A DNA stretch of 64,000 nt from Flavicella sp965243265 (GCA_965243265.1 CBDEUL010000006.1:310001-374000); one strand, 5' to 3'. Positions 1-8,247 are shown, numbered from the stretch's first letter. The notes: generated by a model from the sequence alone, not told the origin. Numbers and translations: made by a program.

Positions 1-2
1 AA

Positions 3-2501
3 TCTTTAAGAGAAAAAATTGACTTTAAAAAATCTGATGAAGAAACAAAAGCTGCTATTGCTCAAGAAATTAGTGGTTCTATCAATACTGCCTTTGAAGT
101 TTTAAGAAGTAGAATTGACAAATTTGGAGTTACACAACCAAACATTCAAAGAATTGGAAACTCTGGACGTATTCTTATAGAATTGCCTGGAGCTAAAGAT
201 ATTGAACGTGTAAAAAAGCTATTACAAAGTACTGCAGAATTACAGTTTTGGGAAGTATACTCTAACCAAGAAACTGCTCAGTTTTTATACAGTGCAGATT
301 TAAAAATCACAGAAATTTTAATAGCTTCTCAATCAACTGAAGAAAAAACAGAAGAAGTTTTAGAAGATAACGCTAGTGAAATTGAAGACTTATTAGGAGA
401 AGTAAAAGATTCTACTGCTACAGAAACAAACAATGTAAAAAGTCTTTTTAGCGTTCTCTACCCTAGAATGCCTAGAAGTCAAAATGAAATTTCTTCAATT
501 ATTGGTTCTGCTGCTGTTTTAGATACAGCTGTTGTAAATAAATATTTAGCAATGCCGGAAGTAAGAAACTTACTACCTGCAGAAATGAAATATGTGAAAT
601 TTTTATGGGATGCAAAACCTATAAAAGATTCAGAGATCATCAACTTATATGCTATTAAATCTAACAAAAAAGATATAGCTCCTATTCAAGGAGATGTTAT
701 TACAGATGCTCAACAAGCTTACGACCAATTAGGAACAAATCCAGAAGTAAGTATGAGTATGAACTCTAGAGGATCAAAACTTTGGGGAAAAATGACTTCT
801 GAAAATGTTGGTAAATTTGTTGCTGTAGTTTTAGATGACTATGTGTACACTGCTCCAAGAGTAAATACTGCCATTACAGGTGGTAGAACGTCTATCTCAG
901 GAAACTTTACAGTATCTGAAGCACAAGATTTAGCAAACGTATTAAAAGCTGGTAAATTACCTGCTGCGGCACATATTATTGCATCTGAAGTTGTAGGACC
1001 ATCATTAGGACAAGAAGCTATTGATAGTGGTATTGAATCTTTTGCTTTGGCACTAGCTTTAGTCTTAATCTGGATGATTTTTTACTACGGTAAAGCAGGG
1101 ATCTTTTCTAACATTGCATTAGTCGTAAACATCTTATTTATCTTCGGAATCTTATCTGCCTTTGGAGCCGTATTAACATTACCTGGTATTGCTGGTATTG
1201 TATTAACAATAGGAATGTCTGTAGATGCAAACGTACTTATCTTTGAACGTATCAAAGAGGAGTTAGCAAAAGGAAAAAGTTTAAAAGAAGGAATTAATGA
1301 CGGATTTAACAATGCTTTATCTTCTATCTTAGATGCAAACGTTACTACCTTATTAACAGGTATCATCTTATTTGTATTCGGAACAGGACCTGTAAGAGGA
1401 TTTGCTTCTACTTTAATGATTGGTATTGCAACATCATTATTTACAGCAATTTTTATTACTCGAATTTTCATTGATGCTTACTCTGGTAAAGGACAAACAT
1501 TAACATTCAATACAGGAATTACAAATAAGTGGTTTACTAAAATTGACATCAACTTCCTTAAAAGAAGAAAAGTTACTTACGCTATTTCTGGTATCATTAT
1601 CGTATTAGGGTTAGGTTCATTATTCACAAACGGATTAAACTATGGTGTAGATTTTGTTGGAGGACGTTCTTATGTTGTTCGTTTCGATCAAACAGTAAAC
1701 TCTTCAGAAGTTGCAGAAAGCTTAAAATCAGTATTTGAAAGTGCTCCAGAAGTAAAAACTTACGGAACTAGCAACCAATTAAAAATTACTACTAAATATA
1801 GAATTGACGAAGAAGGACAAAGAGTAGATGATGAAGTTCAAGCAGCATTGTTTAACGGAGTAAAACCATTCTTACCTGATGGAACTACATTAGAAGAATT
1901 TAATGGTGGATTTGACGGTCAAAAAATTGGAATCTTCAATGCTATAAAAGTTGAGCCAACTATTGCTGATGATATCAAATCAGCAGCACAATTAGCTATT
2001 ATTGGATCTTTATTAATTGTATTCTTATATATCTTATTACGATTCAAAAAATGGCAATACAGTTTAGGTGCAGTAGCAGCAGTATTCCACGATGTGTTAA
2101 TTGTATTATCTATCTTCTCTATCGCATACAAAGTAATGCCTTTTGATATGGAAATAGGACAATCTTTTATTGCGGCAATCTTAACCGTAGTTGGATACTC
2201 ATTAAATGATACCGTAGTTATATTTGATAGAATTAGAGAGTACACAAAATTACATGGTACTTGGAAATATAATGACATCGTAAACAAAGCTCTTAGCAGT
2301 ACGTTAGGAAGAACTATTAATACATCATTAACTACTTTGATTGTATTATTAGCTATCTTCATTTTTGGAGGAGATTCTATTAGAGGATTTATGTTTGCAT
2401 TAATAGTAGGAGTTGTAGTAGGTACTTACTCTTCTCTATTCATAGCATCACCAATTATGTTTGATACTTCAGACAAATTAGGAGCTAAAAAAGGTAAATA
2501 A
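3..2501 (+). CDS. secDF: SecDF protein-export membrane protein, fused (5' end outside window)
   Basis: SecD and SecF are accessory subunits of the Sec translocon; they use the proton gradient to complete export of proteins across the inner membrane. The reading frame is open from base 3, so the gene starts upstream of the window and the first in-window ATG or TTG is not its start. The SecD half shows the periplasmic P1-type domain, then a block of membrane helices with the family motif around GMSVDANVLIFERIKEEL. The SecF half follows directly, with GVDFVGGRSYVVRF and a second set of helices including YSLNDTVVIFDRIRE. Fusion of the two halves in one chain is normal in Bacteroidota. A strong hairpin terminator follows the stop codon. 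Only the N-terminal part is missing; identity is secure. Confidence 0.97.
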   Translation, partial: SLREKIDFKKSDEETKAAIAQEISGSINTAFEVLRSRIDKFGVTQPNIQRIGNSGRILIELPGAKDIERVKKLLQSTAELQFWEVYSNQETAQFLYSADLKITEILIASQSTEEKTEEVLEDNASEIEDLLGEVKDSTATETNNVKSLFSVLYPRMPRSQNEISSIIGSAAVLDTAVVNKYLAMPEVRNLLPAEMKYVKFLWDAKPIKDSEIINLYAIKSNKKDIAPIQGDVITDAQQAYDQLGTNPEVSMSMNSRGSKLWGKMTSENVGKFVAVVLDDYVYTAPRVNTAITGGRTSISGNFTVSEAQDLANVLKAGKLPAAAHIIASEVVGPSLGQEAIDSGIESFALALALVLIWMIFYYGKAGIFSNIALVVNILFIFGILSAFGAVLTLPGIAGIVLTIGMSVDANVLIFERIKEELAKGKSLKEGINDGFNNALSSILDANVTTLLTGIILFVFGTGPVRGFASTLMIGIATSLFTAIFITRIFIDAYSGKGQTLTFNTGITNKWFTKIDINFLKRRKVTYAISGIIIVLGLGSLFTNGLNYGVDFVGGRSYVVRFDQTVNSSEVAESLKSVFESAPEVKTYGTSNQLKITTKYRIDEEGQRVDDEVQAALFNGVKPFLPDGTTLEEFNGGFDGQKIGIFNAIKVEPTIADDIKSAAQLAIIGSLLIVFLYILLRFKKWQYSLGAVAAVFHDVLIVLSIFSIAYKVMPFDMEIGQSFIAAILTVVGYSLNDTVVIFDRIREYTKLHGTWKYNDIVNKALSSTLGRTINTSLTTLIVLLAIFIFGGDSIRGFMFALIVGVVVGTYSSLFIASPIMFDTSDKLGAKKGK

Positions 2502-2523
2502 AACACACATTAATAAATGTGTT

Positions 2524-2556
2524 AAACCGTCCTGATTCATCATCAGGACGGTTTTG
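2524..2556 (+). terminator. Rho-independent terminator after secDF
   Basis: A 12-base-pair stem (2524-2535 with 2543-2554) around a 7-base loop ends in a short T run. It lies 23 bases past the secDF stop codon and separates secDF from hpt. Confidence 0.85.
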
Positions 2557-2589
2557 TGTTATTTTAACATCAAAAAATGATCGCTAGTA

Positions 2590-3129
2590 ATGGAAACTGT
2601 AAAAATCCATGATAAAGACTTTTCTCACTATATAAGCAGCACTAAAATTGCTGAAGTTGTAGAATCGTTAGCATCACAAATAAAAGAAGATATAAAAGAG
2701 GAAACACCTATATTCATAGGGATTCTTAACGGTTCTTTTATTTTTACTGCAGACTTTTTAAGAGCTTATAAAGGCAGTTGTGAAGTATCTTTTATAAAAT
2801 TGGCTTCTTATTGTCAAACAGAATCTACGGGTAAAGTAAATCAGCTTTTAGGTATTAATGAAGACCTTACCAATAGAACTGTAATTGTATTAGAAGACAT
2901 TATTGACACTGGTAACACTCTTCAAAAAATCTATGATATTTTAAAAGACGAACCTCTTAAAGAGTTAAAAGTAGCTACTTTATTTTTTAAGCCAGATGTC
3001 TTTAAAAAAGAATTACATATCGATTATGTAGGAATGTCGATTCCTGATGACTTTATAGTTGGATACGGCTTAGATTATGACAGACTAGGAAGAAACCTTC
3101 CTGATATATATAAACTTAAAAATAATTAA
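2590..3129 (+). CDS. hpt: Hypoxanthine phosphoribosyltransferase
   Basis: Purine salvage enzyme that joins hypoxanthine or guanine to PRPP, giving IMP or GMP in the cytoplasm. The 179-residue length fits the family. The PRPP-binding loop VIVLEDIIDTGNT lies at about residues 97-109, and the family end motif with VGYGLDYD lies near residue 160, where the base is recognised. The ATG at 2590 is the first in frame and lies 34 bases past the secDF terminator. The gene is followed 3 bases later by adk, so the two nucleotide-metabolism genes are probably cotranscribed with obgE. Confidence 0.95.
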   Translation: METVKIHDKDFSHYISSTKIAEVVESLASQIKEDIKEETPIFIGILNGSFIFTADFLRAYKGSCEVSFIKLASYCQTESTGKVNQLLGINEDLTNRTVIVLEDIIDTGNTLQKIYDILKDEPLKELKVATLFFKPDVFKKELHIDYVGMSIPDDFIVGYGLDYDRLGRNLPDIYKLKNN

Positions 3130-3132
3130 ATC

Positions 3133-3705
3133 ATGAAAAACATAGTATTATTTGGCCCTCCAGGTGCAGGAAAAGGAACGCAAGCAGAAATTTTAAAAGA
3201 TAAATTTAACCTTGTACACATTTCTACTGGAGATGTATTTCGTTTCAACATCAAAAATGAAACTGAATTAGGTCTTTTAGCTAAATCATTTATTGACAAT
3301 GGAAACCTTGTTCCAGATGAAGTTACTATCAATATGTTAAAAGCTGAAGTTGAAAAAAACAGTGATGCAAACGGTTTTATATTTGATGGTTTCCCTAGAA
3401 CAGAATCTCAGGCAGAAGCTTTAGATGTATTTTTAGCAGAAAAAAATGCCGCTATTAATGGTATGGTTGCTTTAGAAGTTGAAGAAGATGTTTTGGTTGA
3501 ACGTTTATTAAAAAGAGGAGAAGTTAGTGGAAGATCTGATGATCAGGATGAATCTAAAATTAGAAATAGATTTAACGAGTACAACACTAAAACAGCAATC
3601 TTAAAAGATTACTTTTCTAAACAAGATAAATACTACGGAATAAACGGAGTAGGTTCTATTGAAGACATTAGCAATTTAATTTGTGATGTTTTTGAAAAAA
3701 TATAA
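3133..3705 (+). CDS. adk: Adenylate kinase
   Basis: Converts AMP and ATP to two ADP, keeping adenylate pools balanced. The P-loop GPPGAGKGTQ lies at residues 8-17. FDGFPRT, which contacts AMP, is at about residue 82, and a short LID with RSDDQDESKIRNRF follows. At 190 residues this is the short-LID form, without the zinc-finger insertion of longer bacterial enzymes. It starts 3 bases after the hpt stop and precedes obgE. Identity is certain. Confidence 0.97.
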   Translation: MKNIVLFGPPGAGKGTQAEILKDKFNLVHISTGDVFRFNIKNETELGLLAKSFIDNGNLVPDEVTINMLKAEVEKNSDANGFIFDGFPRTESQAEALDVFLAEKNAAINGMVALEVEEDVLVERLLKRGEVSGRSDDQDESKIRNRFNEYNTKTAILKDYFSKQDKYYGINGVGSIEDISNLICDVFEKI

Positions 3706-3757
3706 TTGGTATAACAAATACCGTTAAACTAATTTCGATACAAATCGAAATACCGAT
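3706..3757 (+). promoter_or_regulatory. Two tandem hairpins in the obgE leader
   Basis: The 52-base adk-obgE gap holds two perfect inverted repeats. GGTAT/ATACC (3708-3722) has a 5-base loop. ATTTCGAT/ATCGAAAT (3732-3751) has a 4-base loop and ends only 6 bases before the obgE ATG. There is no T run, so these are not terminators. Their position suggests an effect on obgE translation or on mRNA processing; this is inference from position alone. Confidence 0.45.
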
Positions 3758-4750
3758 ATGACAGAAGGGAATTTTATAGACTACATAAAAATTTATGCAG
3801 CATCTGGAAAAGGTGGTGGTGGATCTACTCACTTACACCGTGAAAAATACATTGCCAAAGGAGGCCCTGATGGTGGTGATGGTGGACGTGGTGGACATGT
3901 TATCTTAAGAGGAAATAAAGAAATGTGGACCCTACACCATTTACGCTTTTTAAAACACTCTAGAGCTGAACATGGTGGACATGGAAGTAAAAGTAGAAGT
4001 ACAGGAAAAGACGGTGAAGATAAGTATCTAGAAGTTCCTTTAGGAACTATTGTAAGAGATCCTGAAACCCAAGAAATTCTTTTCGAAATTGTTGAAAATG
4101 GTGAAGAAAGAATTTTAGTTGAAGGTGGTAAAGGAGGTCTAGGAAACTGGCACTTTAAATCTGCTACTAACCAAACACCCAGATATGCTCAACCAGGAAT
4201 GGATGGTGTTGAGGGTTGGTTCCAAATAGAATTAAAAATCTTAGCAGATGTTGGTTTGGTAGGATTTCCAAATGCTGGAAAATCTACTTTATTAGCAACA
4301 ATTACTTCTGCAAAACCAAAAATTGCAGACTATGCTTTTACTACATTAAAACCTAATTTAGGAATTGTAGAATACCGAAACCATCAAAGTTTTGTAATGG
4401 CAGATATTCCTGGAATTATTGAAGGAGCTTCTGAAGGAAAAGGTATTGGTCATCGATTTTTAAGACATATTGAACGTAACTCGGCCTTATTGTTTTTAAT
4501 ACCTGCTGATTCTGACGACATCAAGAATGAATATAAAATTCTTTTAAATGAACTTAAAAAACACAATCCTGAATTATTAGACAAGGAACGTTTTTTAGCC
4601 ATTTCTAAATCTGATATGTTAGACGATGAATTGAAAGCTGAAATTAAGAGTGAATTACCTGAAAATGTTCCTCACTTATTTTTCTCTTCCATTTCACAAG
4701 TAGGACTTATGGAGTTAAAAGATGAAGTCTGGAAACTCTTAAACAAATAA
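3758..4750 (+). CDS. obgE: GTPase Obg, ribosome assembly
   Basis: Essential GTPase that acts in large-subunit ribosome maturation and stress control. The glycine-rich Obg fold fills about residues 1-160, with runs such as GGPDGGDGGRGGHV. The G domain follows, with G1 GFPNAGKST near residue 168, switch residues around DYAFTTLKPNLG, G3 DIPG and G4 SKSD. At 330 residues it lacks the extra C-terminal OCT domain of some Obg proteins, which is usual in Bacteroidota. The start ATG lies just after a tight hairpin. It is the last gene of the hpt-adk-obgE group. Confidence 0.97.
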   Translation: MTEGNFIDYIKIYAASGKGGGGSTHLHREKYIAKGGPDGGDGGRGGHVILRGNKEMWTLHHLRFLKHSRAEHGGHGSKSRSTGKDGEDKYLEVPLGTIVRDPETQEILFEIVENGEERILVEGGKGGLGNWHFKSATNQTPRYAQPGMDGVEGWFQIELKILADVGLVGFPNAGKSTLLATITSAKPKIADYAFTTLKPNLGIVEYRNHQSFVMADIPGIIEGASEGKGIGHRFLRHIERNSALLFLIPADSDDIKNEYKILLNELKKHNPELLDKERFLAISKSDMLDDELKAEIKSELPENVPHLFFSSISQVGLMELKDEVWKLLNK

Positions 4751-4753
4751 ATT

Positions 4754-4785
4754 AAAAAAGCCTTCAAATATTTGAAGGCTTTTTT
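4754..4785. terminator. Bidirectional terminator between obgE and the lipoprotein gene
   Basis: Long stem with A and T flanks on both sides (AAAAAAGCCTTCAAA paired with its complement, loop TA). It follows the obgE stop by 3 bases and overlaps the stop codon of the convergent gene, so it can end transcription in both directions. Confidence 0.85.
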
Positions 4786-5263
4786 AATCTATTTTAATAA
4801 TAACAGGTATTTCATACACTGTTGTAACTGGAATCCCATTTTTAATAGCAGGTATTATCTTAGGTAGTTTATAAACCGTTTCAACAATCAAACTATCCAA
4901 TATTGGCAATTCATTTTTAACACATGAGCTAGAATTTACCTTTAGCAAACTAGCACTCCCATCTCTATCTATTTCTATAGTTATATTTACTATTTCATCT
5001 ATAGAGTTTTCTACAATAAAGGTATGCGACATTAATTCTTGAGCAAGCCTTTTATAAAGTTCTTTCTTAAAACAAGTATTCTTATCTGCTACAGATAAAA
5101 GAGTATCACAACTTTTAAAAGTAGGAAACTGATCTACTTTGGTAAAATCAATAACCGTATCTATCTCATAAGAGCTAATACTTTTTCCAATTTTTTTTTC
5201 GAAAAAATCACAAGAAGTACCCAACAGTAATACCAATACAATAAACCAATATTTTAAAAACAT
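4784..5263 (-). CDS. Lipoprotein with TonB-C-like domain
   Basis: The mature protein resembles the C-terminal domain of TonB, the part that touches outer-membrane transporters. The sequence has the flavobacterial TonB-C signature: FPTFKSCDTL then NTCFKKEL with the two paired cysteines, a DRDGSA turn, and the closing GIPVTTVYEIPVIIKID. The start chosen is the ATG at 5263, because it gives a signal peptide ending in a lipobox LGTSC; an upstream ATG at 5320 would put 19 unrelated residues in front. There is no proline-rich spanning region as in true TonB, so it is probably a lipid-anchored periplasmic relative, not an energy transducer. Partner unknown. Confidence 0.7.
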   Translation of the reverse strand: MFLKYWFIVLVLLLGTSCDFFEKKIGKSISSYEIDTVIDFTKVDQFPTFKSCDTLLSVADKNTCFKKELYKRLAQELMSHTFIVENSIDEIVNITIEIDRDGSASLLKVNSSSCVKNELPILDSLIVETVYKLPKIIPAIKNGIPVTTVYEIPVIIKID

Positions 5264-5374
5264 TATTAGTGTGTTAACTCTGTGAAAATACAATAAATAT
5301 TCTATTTGAAAAACCTCCATAGCTCAGATAAATAGGATGCAAATAGATTAATTATTACATTGCACTAAAAGAAT

Positions 5375-5878
5375 ATGGACATACTACTTATTTGCATTGG
5401 TTTTGTATTTATTATCAGTGGTATTGCAGGTGCTTTATTACCTATTTTACCCGGTCCTCCATTAAGTTGGTTGGGTTTATTATTCCTCTACCTAACCAAA
5501 GCAATCCCCATGGATTGGAGCTTTTTAGGTTATACGTTATTTATTGCTATTCTAGTAACTATCTTAGACTACATCATCCCTCCTATGAGTACTAAGAAAT
5601 TTGGAGGAAGTAAAAAAGGTGTTTGGGGCTCAACTATTGGTCTTATTATTGGAGTATTTACAGGTCCCGTAGGTATTGTTATAGGGCCTTTTATTGGTGC
5701 TCTTATTGGAGAATTATTACATGATTCAAAAGAGACTAAAAAAGCACTGAAGGCTGCTATAGGTTCTTTTGTAGGTTTTCTTTTTTCTACAACTCTAAAA
5801 CTTGTTATCGCAATTATTTTTCTCTGGTACTTTTGTAAAGATGTATGGCAGTATAAAGAAGTTTTGTTTCATCTATAA
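5375..5878 (+). CDS. DUF456 family membrane protein
   Basis: Small integral membrane protein of unknown function. The 167 residues form about five hydrophobic segments (near residues 3-24, 28-45, 50-68, 85-115 and 130-153). Glycine-rich hairpins such as LLPILPGPP and GVFTGPVGIVIGPFIGALIGE match the DUF456 family. The family is widespread but has no established activity. It stands alone between a convergent and a following unit, about 230 bases before lysS. The ATG at 5375 puts the first hydrophobic segment at the very N-terminus, as expected. Confidence 0.8.
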   Translation: MDILLICIGFVFIISGIAGALLPILPGPPLSWLGLLFLYLTKAIPMDWSFLGYTLFIAILVTILDYIIPPMSTKKFGGSKKGVWGSTIGLIIGVFTGPVGIVIGPFIGALIGELLHDSKETKKALKAAIGSFVGFLFSTTLKLVIAIIFLWYFCKDVWQYKEVLFHL

Positions 5879-5879
5879 A

Positions 5880-5985
5880 CAAAAAAAGCAACCCTTAATT
5901 AGGGAAGCTTTCCACTTTGGTTTCAACAAAAACCTCGACACTTTTTTCTAAAAATGTCAAAACAACACAATACTGCAATTAAGCA
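5880..5985 (-). ncRNA. Putative small RNA, minus strand, between DUF456 gene and lysS
   Basis: On the minus strand a TATATTTG -7 box (5991-5998) is followed by about 105 bases with four possible hairpins: ACTGC/GCAGT; a 9-pair stem starting at GACA; GGTTT/AAACC; and a final stem AAAGC...CCCT/AGGG...GCTTT with seven Ts. That ending looks like a Rho-independent terminator, and no minus-strand coding gene lies nearby that it could serve. I see no TTG at the -33 position, which weakens the promoter. I do not recognise the RNA family. The strand, ends and existence are all inferred from sequence. Confidence 0.45.
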
Positions 5986-5990
5986 GTTCA

Positions 5991-5998
5991 CAAATATA
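5991..5998 (-). promoter_or_regulatory. -7 box of the putative minus-strand small RNA
   Basis: Reads TATATTTG on the minus strand, a full match to the Bacteroidota -7 consensus TAnnTTTG. No TTG is found 17-23 bases upstream. Confidence 0.4.
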
Positions 5999-6041
5999 CA
6001 CTAAGTTTTAATTTCATCCTATATATTCTAATTTTTATTGA

Positions 6042-6072
6042 TTGTCTAATTGTTTAATTGATTGTATCTTTG
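6042..6072 (+). promoter_or_regulatory. lysS promoter
   Basis: TTG at 6042-6044 and TATCTTTG at 6065-6072 with a 20-base spacer match the Bacteroidota primary-sigma consensus. The lysS ATG follows about 35 bases later. Confidence 0.75.
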
Positions 6073-6107
6073 CCGCCTAAACATTACATCATTTAAAACT
6101 ACATAAG

Positions 6108-7808
6108 ATGCAATTATCAGAACAAGAAATTGTAAGAAGAGAGTCGCTTCAAAAACTACGTGACTTAGGCATTAACCCTTTTCCTGCCGAAGAATTTAAA
6201 GTTACAGCTAATATCAAAGATATTGTTGAAAAATTTGATTCTTTCGAAAGTAAACAGGTAGTAGTTGCAGGAAGAATGATGAGTAGACGTATTATGGGTA
6301 AGGCTTCTTTTGCTGAGTTAAAAGATAGCACCGGCCGTATGCAAATCTACATTAATAGAGATGAAATAGCTTCTGGTGAAGATAAAACTCTTTACAATGA
6401 AGTATTCAAAAAATTACTTGATATTGGTGATATCATTGGTATCAAAGGAGAAGTATTTAAAACAAAAGTAGGTGAAGCTTCTATCCGTGTAGAAGAACTA
6501 GTTTTATTATCTAAATCACTACGTCCATTACCTGTTGTAAAAACAGATGCTGATGGAAAAGTACACGATGCTTTTAGTGATGCTGAGTTAAGATATAGAC
6601 AGCGTTATGTAGATTTGATCGTAAATGATCATGTGAAAGATACTTTCATCAAAAGAACAAAAATCACAAACTCTATCCGTCAGTTTTTTAATGAACGTAA
6701 TTATTTAGAGGTAGAAACACCTGTGTTACAACCTATTCCAGGAGGAGCTTCTGCAAGACCTTTTACAACACATCATAATGCATTAGACATTCCCTTATAC
6801 TTACGTATTGCAAATGAATTGTATTTAAAAAGATTGATTGTTGGAGGGTTTGATGCTGTTTATGAATTTGCAAAGGACTTTAGAAACGAAGGGATGGACA
6901 GAACTCATAACCCTGAGTTTACTGTAATGGAATTGTATGTAGCATACAAAGACTACAACTGGATGATGGATATGACAGAGCAATTACTTGAAAAAGTTGC
7001 TGTAGACTCTAATGGAACCTCTGATGTTACCGTTGGTGAAAACACGATAAACTTTAAAGCCCCATACCCTAGAGTTCCTATTTTAGAAGCTATTAAAATT
7101 CATACCGGTTATGATGTTTCTGGAATGAATGAAGAGGAACTAAAAGATGTTTGTAGAAAGGTTGATATTCCTGTAGACGACAGTATGGGGGTTGGTAAAT
7201 TGATTGATGAATTGTTTGGTGAAAAATGTGAACACCACTATATACAACCAACATTTATTACAGATTACCCAAAGGAAATGAGCCCGCTTACCAAAGAACA
7301 CAGAACGGATAAAAACCTAACAGAACGTTTTGAGTTGATGGTAAATGGTAAAGAATTAGCAAATGCTTATTCTGAGTTAAACGACCCTATAGATCAATTA
7401 GAACGTTTTGAAGATCAATTAAGACTTTCTGAAAAAGGAGATGATGAAGCGATGTTTATTGACCAAGACTTTATTAGATCTTTAGAGTATGGTATGCCTC
7501 CTACCTCTGGTATCGGTATCGGTATTGATCGTTTGGTTATGTTAATGACTAATAACAGTTCTATTCAAGAAGTATTATTTTTCCCTCAAATGAGACCAGA
7601 GAAAAAGGCTCCTACTGTTGAATTAAACGATGACGAAAAGGCTGTGTTGACTCTTATTGAAAAAGCTGAGAAAATAGCTTTAAATGACTTAAAATCACAA
7701 TCAGGATTGAGTAATAAAAAATGGGATAAAACCATCAAAGGATTGACCAAAAATAATTTGGCTTCTGTATCTAAAATAGAGGATGCTTTAATTGTTGAAT
7801 TGGTATAA
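6108..7808 (+). CDS. lysS: Lysyl-tRNA synthetase, class II, with C-terminal extension
   Basis: Charges tRNA-Lys with lysine in the cytoplasm. The anticodon-binding OB fold covers about residues 50-150. The class II catalytic core follows, with motif 2 around RNEGMDRTHNPEF (near residue 260) and motif 3 at GIGIGIDRL (near residue 469). Most bacterial LysRS end near residue 500, after the FFPQMRPE segment; this one carries about 65 more residues with a helix-turn-helix look (around NDLKSQSGLSNKKWDKTIKG). Promoter and terminator bracket it as a single-gene unit. The ATG at 6108 is supported by the promoter just upstream. Confidence 0.97.
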   Translation: MQLSEQEIVRRESLQKLRDLGINPFPAEEFKVTANIKDIVEKFDSFESKQVVVAGRMMSRRIMGKASFAELKDSTGRMQIYINRDEIASGEDKTLYNEVFKKLLDIGDIIGIKGEVFKTKVGEASIRVEELVLLSKSLRPLPVVKTDADGKVHDAFSDAELRYRQRYVDLIVNDHVKDTFIKRTKITNSIRQFFNERNYLEVETPVLQPIPGGASARPFTTHHNALDIPLYLRIANELYLKRLIVGGFDAVYEFAKDFRNEGMDRTHNPEFTVMELYVAYKDYNWMMDMTEQLLEKVAVDSNGTSDVTVGENTINFKAPYPRVPILEAIKIHTGYDVSGMNEEELKDVCRKVDIPVDDSMGVGKLIDELFGEKCEHHYIQPTFITDYPKEMSPLTKEHRTDKNLTERFELMVNGKELANAYSELNDPIDQLERFEDQLRLSEKGDDEAMFIDQDFIRSLEYGMPPTSGIGIGIDRLVMLMTNNSSIQEVLFFPQMRPEKKAPTVELNDDEKAVLTLIEKAEKIALNDLKSQSGLSNKKWDKTIKGLTKNNLASVSKIEDALIVELV

Positions 7809-7827
7809 TTTCAATTTCATCTTATAA

Positions 7828-7862
7828 AAAAGGGTTGTCTTAAAAAAGGCAACCCTTTTCTT
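7828..7862 (+). terminator. Terminator after lysS
   Basis: AAAAGGGTTG pairs with CAACCCTTTT across a 12-base loop, followed by more Ts. It lies 20 bases past the lysS stop codon. Confidence 0.8.
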
Positions 7863-8069
7863 TTACACCCCACCTTAATTTAACAAGTTTACAATTACTC
7901 TAATTAGTTTATAATAAGTTCTATTCAAATTATATTCACAAGAGTAAACACCCTATAAGTAAACAAATGAAAAACAGCCAATTAGTGTTAAAAAAAATTA
8001 GACTCAAAAAAAACATTATAAAAATGTAAAAATTTATAGGAAATACTCGTCTACTTTCCTTTTTTTGTG
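7863..8069. other. Non-coding spacer, nothing recognised
   Basis: A+T-rich stretch between the lysS terminator and the putative plus-strand small RNA. I see no gene, RNA or repeat here. A 20-codon frame (7967-8029) exists but has no supporting signal. Confidence 0.5.
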
Positions 8070-8077
8070 TATATTTG
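8070..8077 (+). promoter_or_regulatory. -7 box of the putative plus-strand small RNA
   Basis: TATATTTG followed by GC, a full match to TAnnTTTG. No clear TTG at -33. Confidence 0.45.
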
Positions 8078-8079
8078 CA

Positions 8080-8150
8080 GTAGTTGGTGTTTAACACCAA
8101 TTTCTTTTTCATAGCAATTTTCCCACTCTAGTAATAGAGTGGGTTTTTTT
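8080..8150 (+). ncRNA. Putative small RNA with two hairpins and own terminator
   Basis: A -7 box at 8070-8077 is followed by a short unit of about 70 bases. Hairpin 1 is TTGGTGTT/AACACCAA (8084-8100). A single-stranded pyrimidine-rich linker follows, then hairpin 2 CCCACTCTA/TAGAGTGGG (8122-8143) with seven Ts, a textbook terminator. There is no coding frame inside. The form (small hairpin, linker, terminator hairpin) is like short conserved Bacteroidota RNAs such as Flavo-1, but I cannot confirm family membership without a covariance search. Confidence 0.5.
8122..8150 (+). terminator. Terminator of the putative small RNA
   Basis: Nine-pair stem CCCACTCTA/TAGAGTGGG with a 4-base loop and seven Ts. 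No coding gene ends here, so it must serve a non-coding transcript or readthrough from lysS. Confidence 0.75.
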
Positions 8151-8187
8151 ATGCCCATTATTATTTAAGTTTACCAAAATATTCTCC

Positions 8188-8226
8188 AAAAAAAAGCCCT
8201 TTGCAGCTTTACCACAAAGGACCCTT
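8188..8226 (-). terminator. Terminator of the minus-strand protease cluster
   Basis: On the minus strand a nine-pair stem (with two G-T pairs, core CCTTTG/CAAAGG) is followed by eight Ts. It lies about 20 bases past the stop codon of the protease gene. Confidence 0.7.
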
Positions 8227-8247
8227 TTTTTTTAGTCTAAAAAGAAA

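Noticed and set aside
183..185. TTG at 183 as the start of secDF
   Set aside because: The frame is open to base 3 with SecD-like residues before it; the gene simply begins outside the window.
7967..8029. 20-codon frame in the spacer after lysS
   Set aside because: No promoter, no hydrophobic pattern, composition follows the A+T-rich spacer; chance frame.
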